A DNA stretch of 64,000 bases from Saccharomonospora amisosensis (GCF_011761185.1 NZ_JAAOYM010000002.1:186001-250000); one strand, 5' to 3'; counted from the first letter of the stretch, positions 33,339 through 42,025 are shown. Notes: generated from the sequence alone by a model not told the origin. Translations and numbers: made by a program.

Positions 33339-34214
33339 GTGGGCAAGGCCGCGCGCAAGAAGGGTCCGAAGGCGGGCCGCAAACCCAAGGTCCGGGACGT
33401 CTTCGTGGCGCGCCCCTTCGAAGGGCTCGCGGCGGAACCCGAGCTGATCGCGCTGCGGGAGTTCGTGCCCTCCGCGACCGCCGCGTTGACCCTACGTGAC
33501 GATCCCGAGCGCAAGATCACGCTCGGCACGGTACTGCCGATGGCCGCCGCCGCGCTCGTGCGCTCCGACGGTGAGGTCTTCCTCGGGATGCAGGTGCAGA
33601 CGCGCTCGTCGGACATCAGCCGAGACCTCGGCCGGTCACTGCGTTGGGCACTTGAGGCGAAACCCGGCACGGTGCTCTCGGTTCCGGACACCACGAGCGA
33701 GGCCGTGGAGGGTGAGCGGTTGCAGGATCTGCTGGCGGCGGACGCCGAACTGGACGTGCGACTGCACGAGGACTTCTCGTGGTGGCTCGCCGAGGACACC
33801 GAGCCCACCGGTGAGGTGGCGATGTCACTGGAACGGGCCAACGCCGCGATCATGCCGACCGAGCGGCTCAGCCCCGGTGCGTACTGGGTGCTCGCCGGAG
33901 AGAAGGCACACCTGCGCTGGGTGTGGTCGGCTGACGAGAACCGCCTGCTGCAAGCGCTTGCGCGACTGTCGGCCGCTGGCACGCTCACCCTCGGGGAAGG
34001 AACCAGGTACGCGGGATCCTTCCGTGCCCACGGCCTGCTGGTGCCGGTGTGGGACCTCGACCCGGAAGCACATGCCCGGGAATGGATCGAGCCCGCCAAG
34101 CAGTTGGGCTCGCGGCTGGAGTCCGCGCTCGCCTCGCTGGACGGCGAGCCGTTGAACGCCGCGGAGCGCAGGGCGAGGGACGGCCTGATCGGTCGGCAAC
34201 TGACCCTGCGCTGA
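33339..34214 (+). CDS. DUF5926-like actinobacterial protein
   Basis: 291 residues from GTG 33339, preceded by GGAGG. A basic N-terminus (MGKAARKKGPKAGRKPKVRDVFV) is followed by RPFEGLAAEPELIALREFVPSATAAL and, further on, EDFSWWLAEDTEPTGEVAMSLERANAAIMPTERL. This pattern matches a conserved actinobacterial family (DUF5926) of unknown function. The basic N-terminal tail suggests nucleic-acid contact (inference). The stop overlaps the next start by 1 nt (TGATG). Confidence 0.82.
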   Translation: MGKAARKKGPKAGRKPKVRDVFVARPFEGLAAEPELIALREFVPSATAALTLRDDPERKITLGTVLPMAAAALVRSDGEVFLGMQVQTRSSDISRDLGRSLRWALEAKPGTVLSVPDTTSEAVEGERLQDLLAADAELDVRLHEDFSWWLAEDTEPTGEVAMSLERANAAIMPTERLSPGAYWVLAGEKAHLRWVWSADENRLLQALARLSAAGTLTLGEGTRYAGSFRAHGLLVPVWDLDPEAHAREWIEPAKQLGSRLESALASLDGEPLNAAERRARDGLIGRQLTLR

Positions 34215-34570
34215 TGATCTTGCACATCTGCTCTGAGGCGGACTGGGCGGGCGTCGCGGACAGCGAGCACTACCGCACACGGTCGCTGCACGAGGTGGGG
34301 TTCATCCACTGCTCCGACCTCGGCACCGTTCACCTGCCCGCCACCCGGCTCTATCGAGGCCGCACCGACCTGTTCCTGTTGCGGATCGACCCCCAACTGC
34401 TGGACGTGCCGCTGCGCTGGGAGCCGGGGGTGCCGCCCGAGCCGCAGAGCCCGTGGTTTCCGCATGTGTACGGCCCGATCCCGAAAGCAGCGGTGCTGTC
34501 GGTGCATCCGTTCCCGCCGTTGCGGGACGGGTCGTTCCAGCCACCGTCCGAACTCGCCGGACTGAACTGA
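34214..34570 (+). CDS. DUF952-family protein
   Basis: 118 residues from ATG 34214. The family pattern is clear: HICSEADWAGVADSEHYRTRSLHEVGFIHCSDLGTVHLPA, LFLLRIDPQLLDVPLRWEP and FPHVYGPIPKAAVLSVHPFPP. DUF952 proteins resemble ADP-ribosyltransferase/glutathione-transferase-like folds, but no activity is established. It is translationally coupled to the DUF5926-like gene. Confidence 0.85.
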   Translation: MILHICSEADWAGVADSEHYRTRSLHEVGFIHCSDLGTVHLPATRLYRGRTDLFLLRIDPQLLDVPLRWEPGVPPEPQSPWFPHVYGPIPKAAVLSVHPFPPLRDGSFQPPSELAGLN

Positions 34571-34726
34571 ACACACCAAGGCAACCTCCCCGCACCTCCC
34601 GTGCGTGCAGACGTCGAGCCAGGTGAACGGCCACGGAAGGGAGGCGTTACCGTGACCGCATTCGTGCCCGCCGTCGCAAGGGGAGACGGCTGGGCGGGCA
34701 CAGTCGGTCGGGAGAGGGGATCGGTC

Positions 34727-35227
34727 GTGCCTGGCGACCTCGCGGACTTCGAGGAGTTCGTGCAGGCGACGCTGCCTGGGTTGCTGCGGTACGGGCACGC
34801 GCTGACTGGCAACCCGCATGACGCGGCCGACCTCGTGCAGACGGTGCTGGAGAAGATCGGCTCGCGCTGGGGCCAGGTATTGCGCAAGACCGGTGACCCG
34901 CTTGCCTACGTGCGCCGTTCCATGACCAACGCTCACATCAGTAGGTGGCGGCGGCACCGCAGGGAGAACCTGGTCGCGGAGCTTCCGGAGCCGAACCCGC
35001 ACACGCCCGCTGACCCCTTCGAGCACGAGCCGCTGTGGCGAGCGCTGCGGGAGCTGCCGCCGAGGCAACGCGCGGTGATCGTCCTGCGCTACTACGAGGG
35101 GTTGTCCGAGGTCGAGATCGCCGACGCACTCGGGGTTAGCCCAGGCACCGTGAAGAGTCAGGCGAGCAAGGCGATCGCGTCGCTGCGCGGCAGGCTGCGA
35201 GACGACAGAGCTCCCGAGGGGAGGTGA
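34727..35227 (+). CDS. SigE-family ECF sigma factor
   Basis: 166 residues from GTG 34727, with GGAGAGGGG 7 nt upstream; GTG 34652 also has a good SD (GGGAGG) and would add 25 residues of atypical codon use. Region 2: FEEFVQATLPGLLRYGHALTGNPHDAADLVQTVLEKIGSRW and AYVRRSMTNAHISRWRRHRRE. Region 4: LRELPPRQRAVIVLRYYEGLSEVEIADALGVSPGTVKSQASKAIASLR. The W-R-R-H-R-R segment and length match the actinobacterial SigE family (TIGR02983). The next gene, 3 nt away, encodes a membrane protein that probably acts as its anti-sigma-like partner. Confidence 0.9.
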   Translation: MPGDLADFEEFVQATLPGLLRYGHALTGNPHDAADLVQTVLEKIGSRWGQVLRKTGDPLAYVRRSMTNAHISRWRRHRRENLVAELPEPNPHTPADPFEHEPLWRALRELPPRQRAVIVLRYYEGLSEVEIADALGVSPGTVKSQASKAIASLRGRLRDDRAPEGR

Positions 35228-35230
35228 CGG

Positions 35231-36100
35231 ATGGACGGCCAAGGCGAGAACCGGGACGGCGATCCGGGACCCGACAGTGGCGAGGAACTGGACGTCGAAC
35301 TGCGCAGGTTGTTTTCCGACGACCGGCTGGACGTCGCGCCTACTTCGGATGCGGGCCAACGAATCATCGCGGGTGCGAGGCGGCTGCGGCGCCGTCGCAG
35401 GGCGTTGGTGAGCGGTGCCGCGACCTTCGTGGTGGCCGGCTTGGTGGCAGGCGGAGTTCTACTTGGTGAGCTGGGCAAGCCCGAGGGAAACTCTGACGTC
35501 CAGATCGCCGCGCCACCGGCCGGCGACCGGGCTGCCGCCTCGCAGCCCGCGCCCCCGACGATCCTGGACAGGCCACAGGGTGAGGGCCGAGCGGGTCGGT
35601 CACCGGAAGCCGAACCCCGCACCGAGACCGAGCGCACCGTCGCCGGTTCGGAGCCCGCGAGCACACCGACAACTGTGCCACCGGCGAGGGGCACCGTCAT
35701 GATGGCCGAGCCCGCGCTCCGCCATGACGGTTACAAGGATCTGCGGCTCGGTATGCGCTACGAGCAGGCCGTGGCGACGGGCATGCTGACCTCGGACGCG
35801 CAGCCCCCGCCACCCGACGGGAGCTGCATGCGCTACGCGCTGGCCGAAGGCGCCTACGCGATCGAGGACGTGGTGATCTCGGCCGAGCACGGGGTCGTGG
35901 CCTTCAACGCGTCGAAGGCGCGGACGACCGAGGGCGTCGGGGCCGGTTCTTCGGAGAGACAGGTACGGGCTGCCTACGACGATCTCACTGTGGAAACCGA
36001 CGGCTACTCGGTAGCGGTGGGCAACGCCCGCTATCACCTCGCCGTTTCGCAGGGGTCGGTCATGCGGTTGCGTTTGCTCGCGCAACCCTGGCCCTGCTGA
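35231..36100 (+). CDS. Single-pass membrane protein, probable sigma-factor partner
   Basis: 289 residues. Residues 1-58 are cytoplasmic and acidic, with ELDVELRRLFSDDRLDVAP, a motif seen in partners of SigE-family sigma factors. A basic stop (RRLRRRRRAL) precedes one TM helix (about 60-82). A Pro/Thr-rich linker and an exported domain (about 155-289; HDGYKDLRLGMRYEQAVATGML) follow, containing two cysteines (C198-like and the C-terminal C). It has no HxxxCxxC zinc finger, so it would be a non-canonical anti-sigma (inference from position). Confidence 0.75.
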   Translation: MDGQGENRDGDPGPDSGEELDVELRRLFSDDRLDVAPTSDAGQRIIAGARRLRRRRRALVSGAATFVVAGLVAGGVLLGELGKPEGNSDVQIAAPPAGDRAAASQPAPPTILDRPQGEGRAGRSPEAEPRTETERTVAGSEPASTPTTVPPARGTVMMAEPALRHDGYKDLRLGMRYEQAVATGMLTSDAQPPPPDGSCMRYALAEGAYAIEDVVISAEHGVVAFNASKARTTEGVGAGSSERQVRAAYDDLTVETDGYSVAVGNARYHLAVSQGSVMRLRLLAQPWPC

Positions 36101-36105
36101 ATCGT

Positions 36106-36127
36106 CGGCGCGAGCGTGCTCGCGCCG
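36106..36127. terminator. GC-rich hairpin, first of two in a convergent intergenic region
   Basis: CGGCGCGAGC-GT-GCTCGCGCCG is a perfect 10-bp inverted repeat starting 5 nt after the stop of the membrane protein gene. It lies directly before a second hairpin. Confidence 0.55.
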
Positions 36128-36133
36128 CATATG

Positions 36134-36176
36134 AACAAACCCGGGCTGCTCCACAGGGGGAGAGCCCGGGTTTGTT
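36134..36176. terminator. Bidirectional intrinsic terminator
   Basis: AACAAACCCGGGCT pairs perfectly with AGCCCGGGTTTGTT across a 15-nt loop (14-bp stem). The stem ends in T-rich sequence on the plus strand and, by symmetry, on the minus strand. It separates the convergent sigma-partner and ferritin genes. Confidence 0.85.
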
Positions 36177-36186
36177 TCGCAACGGG

Positions 36187-36738
36187 TCAGAGCTTGCCGC
36201 CGGCCACAGGTGGCATCGTGGGGTCGGTCCCTTCGTCGGTGGCCGACTCCCGGTACAGGAACTGCTCCACGTCGGAAAGGTTGCCGTTCGCGCGGTCGAC
36301 GACGTTGAGCAGTGTCGACATCTTCGCGATCTCCTCGACCTGCTCCTTGAGGAACCACTGGATGAACTGCTCACCGGTGTAGTCGTCCTCTTCGCGGGCC
36401 GCCTTGGCGAGTGTCTGGATGTCCGAAGCGACCCCCTTCTCCTGTTCCAGGGCGAGCTCGATCAGTTGGCGCGCTTCTGAGAAGTCGTTGCGCACCTCGC
36501 CGGTACCCGGAATCTCGACGTGGTGGTCGGTGTCCATCATGTACCGCACCAGTGCGAGGGCGTGGTTGCGCTCCTCCATCGCCTGCTTGTAGAAGTACCT
36601 CGCCAGCTGCGGCAGGTCCTCGTTGTCGAACCACACAGCCAGCGCGACATACTGTTGCGAGGCGTTGAACTCGTTTTGGATCTGAGCCTGCAGCAATTCG
36701 TAGAACTTCGAACGCGGATGCTTCTTCAAGGTGGCCAT
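36187..36738 (-). CDS. Ferritin
   Basis: 183 residues from ATG 36738. It begins with the four-helix ferritin fold (FYELLQAQIQNEFNASQQYVALAVWFDNEDLPQLARYFYKQAMEERNHALALVRYMMD), which carries the ferroxidase-type ligands: Glu in helix A, the E-E-R-N-H motif in helix B, and EQVEEIAKMSTLL in helix D. It lacks a heme-ligand methionine context typical of bacterioferritin, so the non-heme type is favoured. It stores iron as ferric mineral in the cytoplasm. A leaderless promoter and tandem IdeR/DtxR-like boxes lie upstream, indicating iron-dependent control. Confidence 0.93.
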   Translation of the reverse strand: MATLKKHPRSKFYELLQAQIQNEFNASQQYVALAVWFDNEDLPQLARYFYKQAMEERNHALALVRYMMDTDHHVEIPGTGEVRNDFSEARQLIELALEQEKGVASDIQTLAKAAREEDDYTGEQFIQWFLKEQVEEIAKMSTLLNVVDRANGNLSDVEQFLYRESATDEGTDPTMPPVAGGKL

Positions 36739-36744
36739 ATATTC

Positions 36745-36750
36745 AAAATA
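36745..36750 (-). promoter_or_regulatory. Predicted -10 element (TATTTT) for leaderless ferritin mRNA
   Basis: On the minus strand TATTTT is followed by 6 nt (GAATAT) and then the ATG at 36738. No Shine-Dalgarno is present. This A/T-rich island stands out from the surrounding sequence. Confidence 0.5.
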
Positions 36751-36813
36751 GTGTAGTTCGGCGCTGTCCTCCAATGGCGAGGGGTGAGGTAGAACCCAGT
36801 TGTGGACAGCAGA

Positions 36814-36852
36814 TCCGGATAGGCTTCGCTAATTTCGATTAGGCTGTCCTAA
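36814..36852. promoter_or_regulatory. Tandem IdeR/DtxR-like iron boxes upstream of ferritin
   Basis: Against the known IdeR consensus TTAGGTTAGGCTAACCTAA, the 19-mer at 36834-36852 (TTCGATTAGGCTGTCCTAA) matches 15 of 19 positions. The 19-mer at 36814-36832 matches 13 of 19. Their starts are exactly 20 bp apart. A further half-site TTAGG lies at 36863-36867. They sit about 80-115 nt upstream of the ferritin start and after the arcA-like coding sequence, so ferritin is the target. Counts were made by eye. Confidence 0.7.
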
Positions 36853-36880
36853 AGGAATTCGGTTAGGGAAGCCTTTCTTT

Positions 36881-38191
36881 TCAGACCGAATCTCGGGCGA
36901 CGGGGCACGACATACACCTCGGGCCACCTCTGCCTGACCCCAGTTCCGAGCCCGCGATGCGTAGCACCTCAATGCCCGCCTCCTCCAGTCGCGCGTTGGT
37001 CTCGACGTTGCGCTCGTAGCCGACCACGACCCCTGGTGCGACAGCGAGCGTGTTGTTGCCGTCGTCCCACTGTTCTCGCTCGGCTGTCACTGGGTCCAGG
37101 CCTGTGTCGATCACGTGTAAGCGGTCGATACCCATCGCTTCGGCCGCCGCGTCGAGGAACGGTGCGGGCCCGTCGACACGCAGCCCGCCGTCCTCACCGG
37201 GCCGCAGTGTGTACGCCACCAGTGATTCCCTGGCCAACGGGTACATCACCACGGCATCCCGGCCGATCATCGTGCACACGGTGTCCAGGTGCATCGTCGC
37301 ACGGTTCTGCGCGATCGGGACCGCCAGCACGGTATGCGCGATCTCGTCAGCGAACGCCGACCTGGCGAGCGATTCGGCACCCGCCGCGCTGGTGCGCTCG
37401 CCCACTCCGACGGCCAGCACACCGGGCGCCAGCAGCAGCACATCGCCACCCTCGATCGGCGCTGAGTGCGCGCCGTACGCCCTGACCGCTCCGCGGAAGC
37501 GGGGGTGATAGGCATACACGATGTCGAGCAGCGCTGTCTCCCTTCGCCGCGCGGGCATCGCCAGCGAGGCGATAGCGACCCTGTCGGTGATCCACACCGA
37601 CGAGTCCCTGGTGAACAGGAGGTTCGGCAGCGGGTCCACCGCGAAGTCGTGAGGGTGGTGCATCTTGCGCACCAGGGAGGCGCCCTCCGACGCAGGCAGT
37701 TCCTCGAAGGTCATGCCCGACATGAGCACTTTACCCAGCACCGCGGCGTCCACTCCCGACAGGTATGACCGCAGCGAATCCGCGAGATCGTCGCCGAGGC
37801 GCCTGTTGTCCACAGCCGCGTGGACACCCGCCACACGCGCTCTCGGGTCCTCGAGCGCCGCCTGTAGCAGGTCGGTCAGCAGTAGTACCTCAACCCCTCG
37901 CCCTCGCAGCACTTTAGCGAAGGCGTCGTGTTCCTCCTGGGCGCGGTCTACCCACGGGATCGAGTCGAACAGCAACTGGTCGTTGTTGCGCGGGGTCAAC
38001 CTCTTGAGCTCGTCGCCGGGCCGGTGCAGCAGGACCGACCGCAGTGGACCGACCTCACTTTCCACTCGAGACCGGGGACCGTATGACGCGGTTCGCTGGC
38101 TGTCGAAGTCGTCAAGACTCGGAACGCTGTCAAGGCTTGGTGGGGTCACAACCGCGAGCGTAATGACCCGGGGCACCTTCCGCGGTCCCAC
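36881..38191 (-). CDS. arcA: Arginine deiminase
   Basis: 436 residues from GTG 38191; further GTG starts lie within the first 15 codons. Motifs: [25 protein letters not shown] at the N-terminus of the domain, [40 protein letters not shown], and the active-site loop [12 protein letters not shown] with the nucleophilic cysteine. The enzyme converts arginine to citrulline and ammonia, usually the first step of the arginine deiminase pathway. No arcB, arcC or arcD is adjacent, so the pathway is either dispersed or incomplete. Confidence 0.93.
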   Translation of the reverse strand: MGPRKVPRVITLAVVTPPSLDSVPSLDDFDSQRTASYGPRSRVESEVGPLRSVLLHRPGDELKRLTPRNNDQLLFDSIPWVDRAQEEHDAFAKVLRGRGVEVLLLTDLLQAALEDPRARVAGVHAAVDNRRLGDDLADSLRSYLSGVDAAVLGKVLMSGMTFEELPASEGASLVRKMHHPHDFAVDPLPNLLFTRDSSVWITDRVAIASLAMPARRRETALLDIVYAYHPRFRGAVRAYGAHSAPIEGGDVLLLAPGVLAVGVGERTSAAGAESLARSAFADEIAHTVLAVPIAQNRATMHLDTVCTMIGRDAVVMYPLARESLVAYTLRPGEDGGLRVDGPAPFLDAAAEAMGIDRLHVIDTGLDPVTAEREQWDDGNNTLAVAPGVVVGYERNVETNARLEEAGIEVLRIAGSELGSGRGGPRCMSCPVARDSV

Positions 38192-38281
38192 GAAACGACG
38201 CGGCGCGGCGGGCTAACGATCGAGTCGCTTCGGCCCGCTTTCCTCTCGATGTGCCAACGTCTACCCACGGATTCTTGCGCG

Positions 38282-38470
38282 CTAGGACTGCACGCGCTGC
38301 GGCCTCGCCGACTCGGTGACCACGGCCCACTGCGACTCGCTGGACGGCACGATCGTGAAGTGCCAGTTGTCCACGCCTCCGCCCATGATTTCGGCATACC
38401 GCTCCGCGGCGTCACGGTTCGCGAACCGGATCTCCTGGTCATTCACGCGGTGTGTGATCTTGCAGGCCAT
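38282..38470 (-). CDS. 62-residue conserved-type small protein
   Basis: ATG 38470 has a strong Shine-Dalgarno (AAGGAGGGG, 5-6 nt away). The product starts MACKITHRVNDQEIRFANRD and continues AAERYAEIMGGGVDNWHFTIVPSSESQWAVV. It is soluble, with an alpha-beta look (THRVNDQEIRFANRDAAERYAE suggests strand-helix), and has a single cysteine. A longer overlapping frame exists but lacks coding-like composition. I do not recognise a function. Confidence 0.72.
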   Translation of the reverse strand: MACKITHRVNDQEIRFANRDAAERYAEIMGGGVDNWHFTIVPSSESQWAVVTESARPQRVQS

Positions 38471-38562
38471 GGGAATCCCCTCCTTGTTCGACGGTGTCGA
38501 CCCTCCGCATCCCCTGCCGGCCGACGCCTCTATTAGAACATATGTTCGAGTACTCGGCAACC

Positions 38563-39375
38563 TCACGGCAGCCAGGTCACATGGTCTCGCAGCACCGCGT
38601 AACCCACGAATGCCACCACGTCCAACAGGGTGTGAGCTGCGACGAGCGGCCACAGTCGATTGGTGCGCTGCCAAACCCTCCCGAACACCAAACCCATCAG
38701 CAGGTTTCCGACGAACCCGCCGATGCCCTGGTACAGGTGGTAGGAGCCGCGCAGAACGGCAGCGAGTAACAGCGAGGAGTTCTCCCTCAATCCCAACTGT
38801 CGCAGCCGGGTGAGCAGGTAGCCGACGACCAGCACTTCCTCGGCGAAGGCGTTGCCGAAGGCCGCGAGCGTCAGCGTGATCGGCCGCCACCAACTGTCGG
38901 TGAGCGTGGAAGGCTGCACCGCGAGGTTGAAGCCCAGTTGCCAGCCGACGAAGTACAGGGCGAGGCCGGGAATCCCGATGAGCGCCGCCAGTGCCGCCCC
39001 CGTCGCGAGGTCCCTGCCCGGCGCGCGGCGATCAAACCCGATCTCGACCAGCCGCATCCCGCCTCGCCACAGCAGGTACGACCCAAGTGCCCCCCAGCCG
39101 AGGAGCTGTACGACGCTCAGTAGTTGCTTGCCGAGATCGATCAGGTCGAGCGTGGCCTGCGGCGCGTTGATGGCCACCCGCTGTCGGCCGAGGGGTTCCG
39201 TCCGTAGCAGCGCGTCCAGCAGTGTCAGCAGGCTGCGCAGGCCCGACAGGCCAAGCGTGATACCGAATACGATGACGAGCTCGATGACGAGCCCACGCCG
39301 TTGAACAGGGTCGGTGACGACCGCGGGGCGTGGCGGCGCAGCAGGCCGCAACCAGTCACGTAGGCCGTTCGACAC
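38563..39375 (-). CDS. CPBP-family (CAAX/ABI) intramembrane metalloprotease
   Basis: 270 residues with about seven TM helices. The three family motifs are present: AFGNAFAEEVLVVGYLLTRLRQLG (EE-x3-x-G-Y, with the usual R four to five residues on), LRGSYHLYQGIGGFVGNLLMGLVFG (H-based motif 2) and LVAAHTLLDVVAFVG (H-x3-D motif 3). These enzymes cut within or near the membrane; the substrate is unknown. It is divergent from the BCCT gene. Confidence 0.88.
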   Translation of the reverse strand: MSNGLRDWLRPAAPPRPAVVTDPVQRRGLVIELVIVFGITLGLSGLRSLLTLLDALLRTEPLGRQRVAINAPQATLDLIDLGKQLLSVVQLLGWGALGSYLLWRGGMRLVEIGFDRRAPGRDLATGAALAALIGIPGLALYFVGWQLGFNLAVQPSTLTDSWWRPITLTLAAFGNAFAEEVLVVGYLLTRLRQLGLRENSSLLLAAVLRGSYHLYQGIGGFVGNLLMGLVFGRVWQRTNRLWPLVAAHTLLDVVAFVGYAVLRDHVTWLP

Positions 39376-39523
39376 TGTGGCACGTTACATGATTCCCCGA
39401 AATCGCAGGCCGGGGCCGAGCGCGGCAACGAGTTGTGAACCTTCGCCGTTACTTTTCCACATGATCGTTCCCGATGGCACTAGGGTGCTACGGACGTAAA
39501 ACCGCGACGAAGGAGGCAGCCTC

Positions 39524-41230
39524 GTGACGGAAACGTCAGACACTGGGGCCGTGGCGCCGCCTGGTTCACGAACTCCGTGGCACAAGACGATCGCACCGAG
39601 GGTCTTCTGGCCCGCCGCGGTCATCATCGTGGGGTTCGTGCTGTTCACGGTGGCCTTCCCGACGCTGGTGGGCGACACCATCAGTGCGGTGCAGGAAGCC
39701 GTGATCGGCACATTCAGCTGGTACTACATGTTGATCGTGTCCGGCTTCGTGCTGTTCGCGATCTGGGTGGGACTCAGTCACTACGGCGACATCAAGCTCG
39801 GGCCCGATGAGGAGGAGCCCGAGTTCGGACTACGGTCCTGGTTCTCGATGCTGTTCGCGGCAGGCATGGGAATCGGGCTGGTGTTCTGGGGTGTCGCCGA
39901 ACCGCTCAACCACTTCGCGGGCATCCCGAACCGGGCCACCGGTATCACGCAGGACGAGCAGGGTGCACAGGACTCGATCGTGCAGACCTTCCTGCACTGG
40001 GGGCTGCATCCCTGGGCGGTCTACGTGGTCGTCGGGCTCGCCCTCGCATATGCCATCCACCGCAAGAAGCGTCCTGTCTCGATCCGGTATGCGCTCGAGT
40101 CGTTGTTGGGCAGGCGGATCAGGGGATGGATCGGTGATCTCATCGACATCGCCGCGATCGTGGGCACGCTCTTCGGCGTGGCAACCTCGCTCGGGCTCGG
40201 TGTGATCCAGGTGGCCGCGGGGCTGGACTTTCTCAACGTGGTCAGCGATCCGGGCAATCTCACCTATGTGGTGCTCATCGGCGCGATCACGTCGCTGGCC
40301 GTGGTAAGTGTGATCACCGGCCTCAAGCGGGGCATTCGCTGGCTGTCCAACTTCAACATCAGCCTTGCCGGTGTGCTCCTGCTGTTGGTGCTCATCCTCG
40401 GACCGACGCTGTTCATCTTCCGCGACCTGGTGCAGTCCATCGGCGACTACTTCCAGAACCTGTTGCGGATGAGCTTCAACACCACCGCCTACGAAGGCGA
40501 GTCCGGCACCGAGTGGCAGGGGTGGTGGACCACCTTCTACTGGGGTTGGTGGATCTCGTGGGCACCCTTCGTTGGCGTGTTCATCGCGCGCATCTCCCGA
40601 GGCAGGACCGTGCGCGAGTTCGTCGCGGGGGTGCTGCTGGTACCGACCGCCATCACGTTCCTGTGGTTCACCGTTTTCGGCGGGACCGCGCTGTACCGGC
40701 AGTTGTTCGGTGAGGGCGGGTTGATCGGCACCGACGAGACCGGAGCCAACACCGTCGACACAGAGGGGGCGCTGTTCGGCCTGCTCGAAGGCCTCCCGGG
40801 CGGCACGATCATGGCTGTGGGCGCGGTGATTCTGATCGTGCTGTTCTTCGTGACCTCGTCGGACTCCGGTTCACTGGTGGTCGACATGCTCGCGTCAGGT
40901 GGTGACCCGAACCCGCCGACGTGGAGCAGGGTGTTCTGGGGCGTCATGGAAGGCGCCGTCGCGATCGCGCTGCTGCTGGCGGGCGGGCTCAGCGCGCTGC
41001 AGTTGGCCGCCATCCTGATCGCGCTGCCGTTCAGTGTGGTGATGCTGGGGATGTGCGTGTCGATCTGGCGAGACTTCCGTGCGGAGCGCAGAACCATGCT
41101 GCGCGTGCAGCGGCGGTTGCAGCGCCAGGAGATCACCGAGCACGTGACTCACAGCCTGATCGACGAGGGACTCGTCGAGCCCAACGGGAACGCGGGCAGG
41201 GAAAGGGAAGAGGCGTCCAGGTCGTCCTGA
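39524..41230 (+). CDS. BCCT-family transporter (betaine/choline/carnitine type)
   Basis: 568 residues from GTG 39524, with AGGAGG 7 nt upstream and a possible -10 TAGGGT at 39481-39486. Twelve TM helices. Signatures: WFSMLFAAGMGIGLVFWGVAEPLNHFAG (the G-M-G-I-G-hydrophobic substrate/Na+ site), TFLHWGLHPWAVYVVVGLALAYAIHRKKRPVSIRY (BCCT signature with the W-G-x-H-x-W) and WTTFYWGWWISWAPFVGVFIARISRGRTVREF. The last matches the BCCT betaine-binding box. The M-G-x-G version suggests Na+-coupled betaine uptake and osmoprotection. Confidence 0.93.
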   Translation: MTETSDTGAVAPPGSRTPWHKTIAPRVFWPAAVIIVGFVLFTVAFPTLVGDTISAVQEAVIGTFSWYYMLIVSGFVLFAIWVGLSHYGDIKLGPDEEEPEFGLRSWFSMLFAAGMGIGLVFWGVAEPLNHFAGIPNRATGITQDEQGAQDSIVQTFLHWGLHPWAVYVVVGLALAYAIHRKKRPVSIRYALESLLGRRIRGWIGDLIDIAAIVGTLFGVATSLGLGVIQVAAGLDFLNVVSDPGNLTYVVLIGAITSLAVVSVITGLKRGIRWLSNFNISLAGVLLLLVLILGPTLFIFRDLVQSIGDYFQNLLRMSFNTTAYEGESGTEWQGWWTTFYWGWWISWAPFVGVFIARISRGRTVREFVAGVLLVPTAITFLWFTVFGGTALYRQLFGEGGLIGTDETGANTVDTEGALFGLLEGLPGGTIMAVGAVILIVLFFVTSSDSGSLVVDMLASGGDPNPPTWSRVFWGVMEGAVAIALLLAGGLSALQLAAILIALPFSVVMLGMCVSIWRDFRAERRTMLRVQRRLQRQEITEHVTHSLIDEGLVEPNGNAGREREEASRSS

Positions 41231-41237
41231 CGGCCTT

Positions 41238-41285
41238 GCCAGTGTCGTTGCCCGGCGGGTAGTACAGCCGGGTAACGACACTGGC
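41238..41285 (+). terminator. Long hairpin after the BCCT gene
   Basis: GCCAGTGTCGTTGCCCGGC and GCCGGGTAACGACACTGGC form a 19-bp stem (18 Watson-Crick pairs, one G-T) around a 10-nt loop. It lies 7 nt after the stop. There is no T-tract, as is common for actinobacterial terminators. Confidence 0.7.
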
Positions 41286-41304
41286 GTGTCAGGTCCGATG
41301 CGGC

Positions 41305-41310
41305 TAGTTT
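41305..41310 (+). promoter_or_regulatory. Predicted -10 element (TAGTTT) for leaderless LysE-family gene
   Basis: TAGTTT is followed by 7 nt and the ATG at 41318; no Shine-Dalgarno. Confidence 0.5.
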
Positions 41311-41317
41311 CGAGCGG

Positions 41318-41968
41318 ATGGGGGTCGAGTTGCAGGCCACGTGGTCGCAGCTGGCGCCGCTCGCGGGCGTGGTCTTGTTGGGTGCGATGTCGCCCGGTCC
41401 GGATTTCGCGGTGGTGTTGAGGCACTCCGCCGCCTCGGGACGTGTCGCGGGTACGGGGGCGGCACTGGGTGTCGCCACAGGCATCCTGGTCTGGTCGGTC
41501 GTGGCGGCAGCGGGAGTGGCGGGCCTGCTGGCGGCTTCCGCGGTGGCGTTCACCGTCGTGAAGTTTGCCGGGGCGGCCTACCTGCTGCTGCTGGGCGCGA
41601 GAGCGTTGCTGTCGGTGTGGCGAGGTGGGCGGGAGGCGCAGGTCTCGGCCCCGGAGCCGACTCGGACAGGCCACGCGTTCCGTGACGGACTGCTGTGCAA
41701 CGTGCTCAACCCCAAGTGCGCCGTGTTATTCGTGGCGCTGCTGCCGCAGTTCCTTCCAGCCGATCCCACTGCCGCGGACACGGCTGTCGTGTCCGCGGCA
41801 GCGGTGCTCATCACCGCGCTGTGGTTCTGCATCGTCGCCAACTTCGTCGCTGCTATGCGACGGCTGCTCTCCAAGCCGACGGTCCGCAGGGCACTCGACG
41901 CCGTGACAGGCACGCTGCTGGTGGCGGTGGGTGTGCGGCTGGCCACACAGGCACGCACGCTGCCGTGA
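41318..41968 (+). CDS. LysE/RhtB-family amino-acid exporter
   Basis: 216 residues, six TM helices. The family signature is at the N-terminus: GVVLLGAMSPGPDFAVVLRHSAASGRVAGTGAALGVATGILVWS (the S-P-G-P-x-hydrophobic motif and the G-x2-x-G-x3-G helix). FRDGLLCNVLNPKCAVLFVALLPQF is the second conserved N-P-K segment. These exporters pump amino acids or their analogues out of the cell. It is monocistronic and separated from the BCCT gene by a long hairpin. Confidence 0.92.
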   Translation: MGVELQATWSQLAPLAGVVLLGAMSPGPDFAVVLRHSAASGRVAGTGAALGVATGILVWSVVAAAGVAGLLAASAVAFTVVKFAGAAYLLLLGARALLSVWRGGREAQVSAPEPTRTGHAFRDGLLCNVLNPKCAVLFVALLPQFLPADPTAADTAVVSAAAVLITALWFCIVANFVAAMRRLLSKPTVRRALDAVTGTLLVAVGVRLATQARTLP

Positions 41969-42025
41969 ACAGTGTTCGCTAGTCGTTCGTAATACGGACG
42001 ACTTTGTTCTGATTTCGTTCGCTAC

